Source: Alphaproteobacteria bacterium
Lineage (GTDB): Bacteria > Pseudomonadota > Alphaproteobacteria > TMED109
DNA: 53,081 bases
NCBI GenBank assembly: GCA_022825235.1
Contig: JAJDYI010000087.1
Coordinates: 1-53,081 of the forward strand
Direction: 5' to 3'
How positions within the stretch are numbered: position 1 is the first letter of the stretch; every line of letters begins with the position of its first letter. The translations under genes and the position numbers were made by a program. Positions 52,838 to 53,081 of this stretch are shown piece after piece. The notes under the pieces were generated by a model. It saw only the letters and a program-made list of their open reading frames with translations. It did no database searches and was not told where the DNA came from.

Positions 52838-53081
52838 GCTTTACGATCGCTGTCGAAAAATGTGCCTTGAGAATAGTGGGACGTACGTAGGAGACGACGG
52901 CCTGTTTGCGGTTGGTCAACCAGACCCAGTTCACGCCTAGCCCCTTGTCTCACCAACGCCGGGTGTGATGGCGTCGGGCGGCGTTCGGCGCCGTTGTTGA
53001 TGACCGTCGGGGTCAAGTTTCCGCCGCTGGGGCCTTGCGTCCCGTCGGCGTGGGCCTCGGCGGCCCGATTCAGCGGCGGAT
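52838..53081. other. Unassigned right-edge stretch
   Basis: The first 80 bases after the methyltransferase stop are of mixed composition, and the remainder returns to high GC with several short inverted repeats (for example GGTTG at 52910-52914 with CAACC at 52917-52921). No gene, tRNA or clear insertion-sequence end is recognisable. It could hold the margin of a mobile element continuing beyond the window. Confidence 0.3.

Noticed and set aside
52651-53016. 121-codon minus-strand frame at the right edge as a transposase remnant
   Set aside because: Its left half is antisense to the methyltransferase and the rest has no transposase motif; no terminal inverted repeat or target duplication could be identified.

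Overview
The window reads as about 53 kb of GC-rich alphaproteobacterial chromosome. The Gram-negative assignment rests on kdsB, kdsD, lptC-lptA-lptB, lspA and a BamF-type lipoprotein. The alphaproteobacterial assignment rests on the DUF3035/BamF lipoprotein beside lspA, a very short HPr kinase, the hopanoid genes hpnC-hpnD-hpnE, a fused indolepyruvate ferredoxin oxidoreductase, the tsaE-amgK-murU-addB-addA order and the AALY/ESFM form of prephenate dehydratase. I cannot name the genus; a Rhodospirillales-like lineage is only a guess. About 45 genes are supported, and roughly a third of them appear to start with GTG.

Layout. 1-4191: dnaX (minus, cut by the left edge), nudC (plus), then pheA and kdsB (minus). 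4481-9271: a plus-strand run ribF-ileS-lspA-bamF with overlapping junctions. 9666-11755: a LolA-like periplasmic protein translationally linked to an outer-membrane beta-barrel. 11756-12509: a long non-coding stretch with the best sigma-70 promoter in the window and a structured leader. 12510-16997: isoprenoid/hopanoid genes ispA, hpnC, hpnD, hpnE. 17034-20507: a 1157-residue indolepyruvate ferredoxin oxidoreductase (minus). 21231-24712: glycerate 2-kinase (plus), then a TPR protein and an aldehyde dehydrogenase (minus, overlapping). 24886-30808: translation genes rpmI, rplT, pheS, pheT, lepA. 30945-32309: a stand-alone TrpB-like enzyme.

32458-39209 is a compact ten-gene plus-strand block: an RNase D-like exonuclease, kdsD, lptC, lptA, lptB, rpoN, ptsN, hprK, a mannose-type EIIA and HPr. 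It joins lipopolysaccharide precursor synthesis and export to sigma-54 and the nitrogen-type phosphotransferase system. Genes often found in such clusters (hpf, rapZ, ptsP) are missing from it.

39352-41823 is a three-gene minus-strand cassette of visibly lower GC: a membrane-anchored sialidase-fold protein and two uncharacterised polytopic membrane proteins, with overlapping starts and stops. It sits between HPr and ahcY, which are neighbours in some relatives, and is the best candidate here for an undescribed system. 42046-51963 continues with ahcY, tsaE, amgK, murU, addB and addA (methyl-cycle salvage, tRNA modification, cell-wall recycling, double-strand break repair). From 51964 the base composition drops sharply and an FkbM-type methyltransferase appears, suggesting that a transferred cell-surface region begins at the right edge.

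I saw no rRNA, tRNA, CRISPR array or intact insertion sequence. All calls come from reading the sequence; no database search was run.
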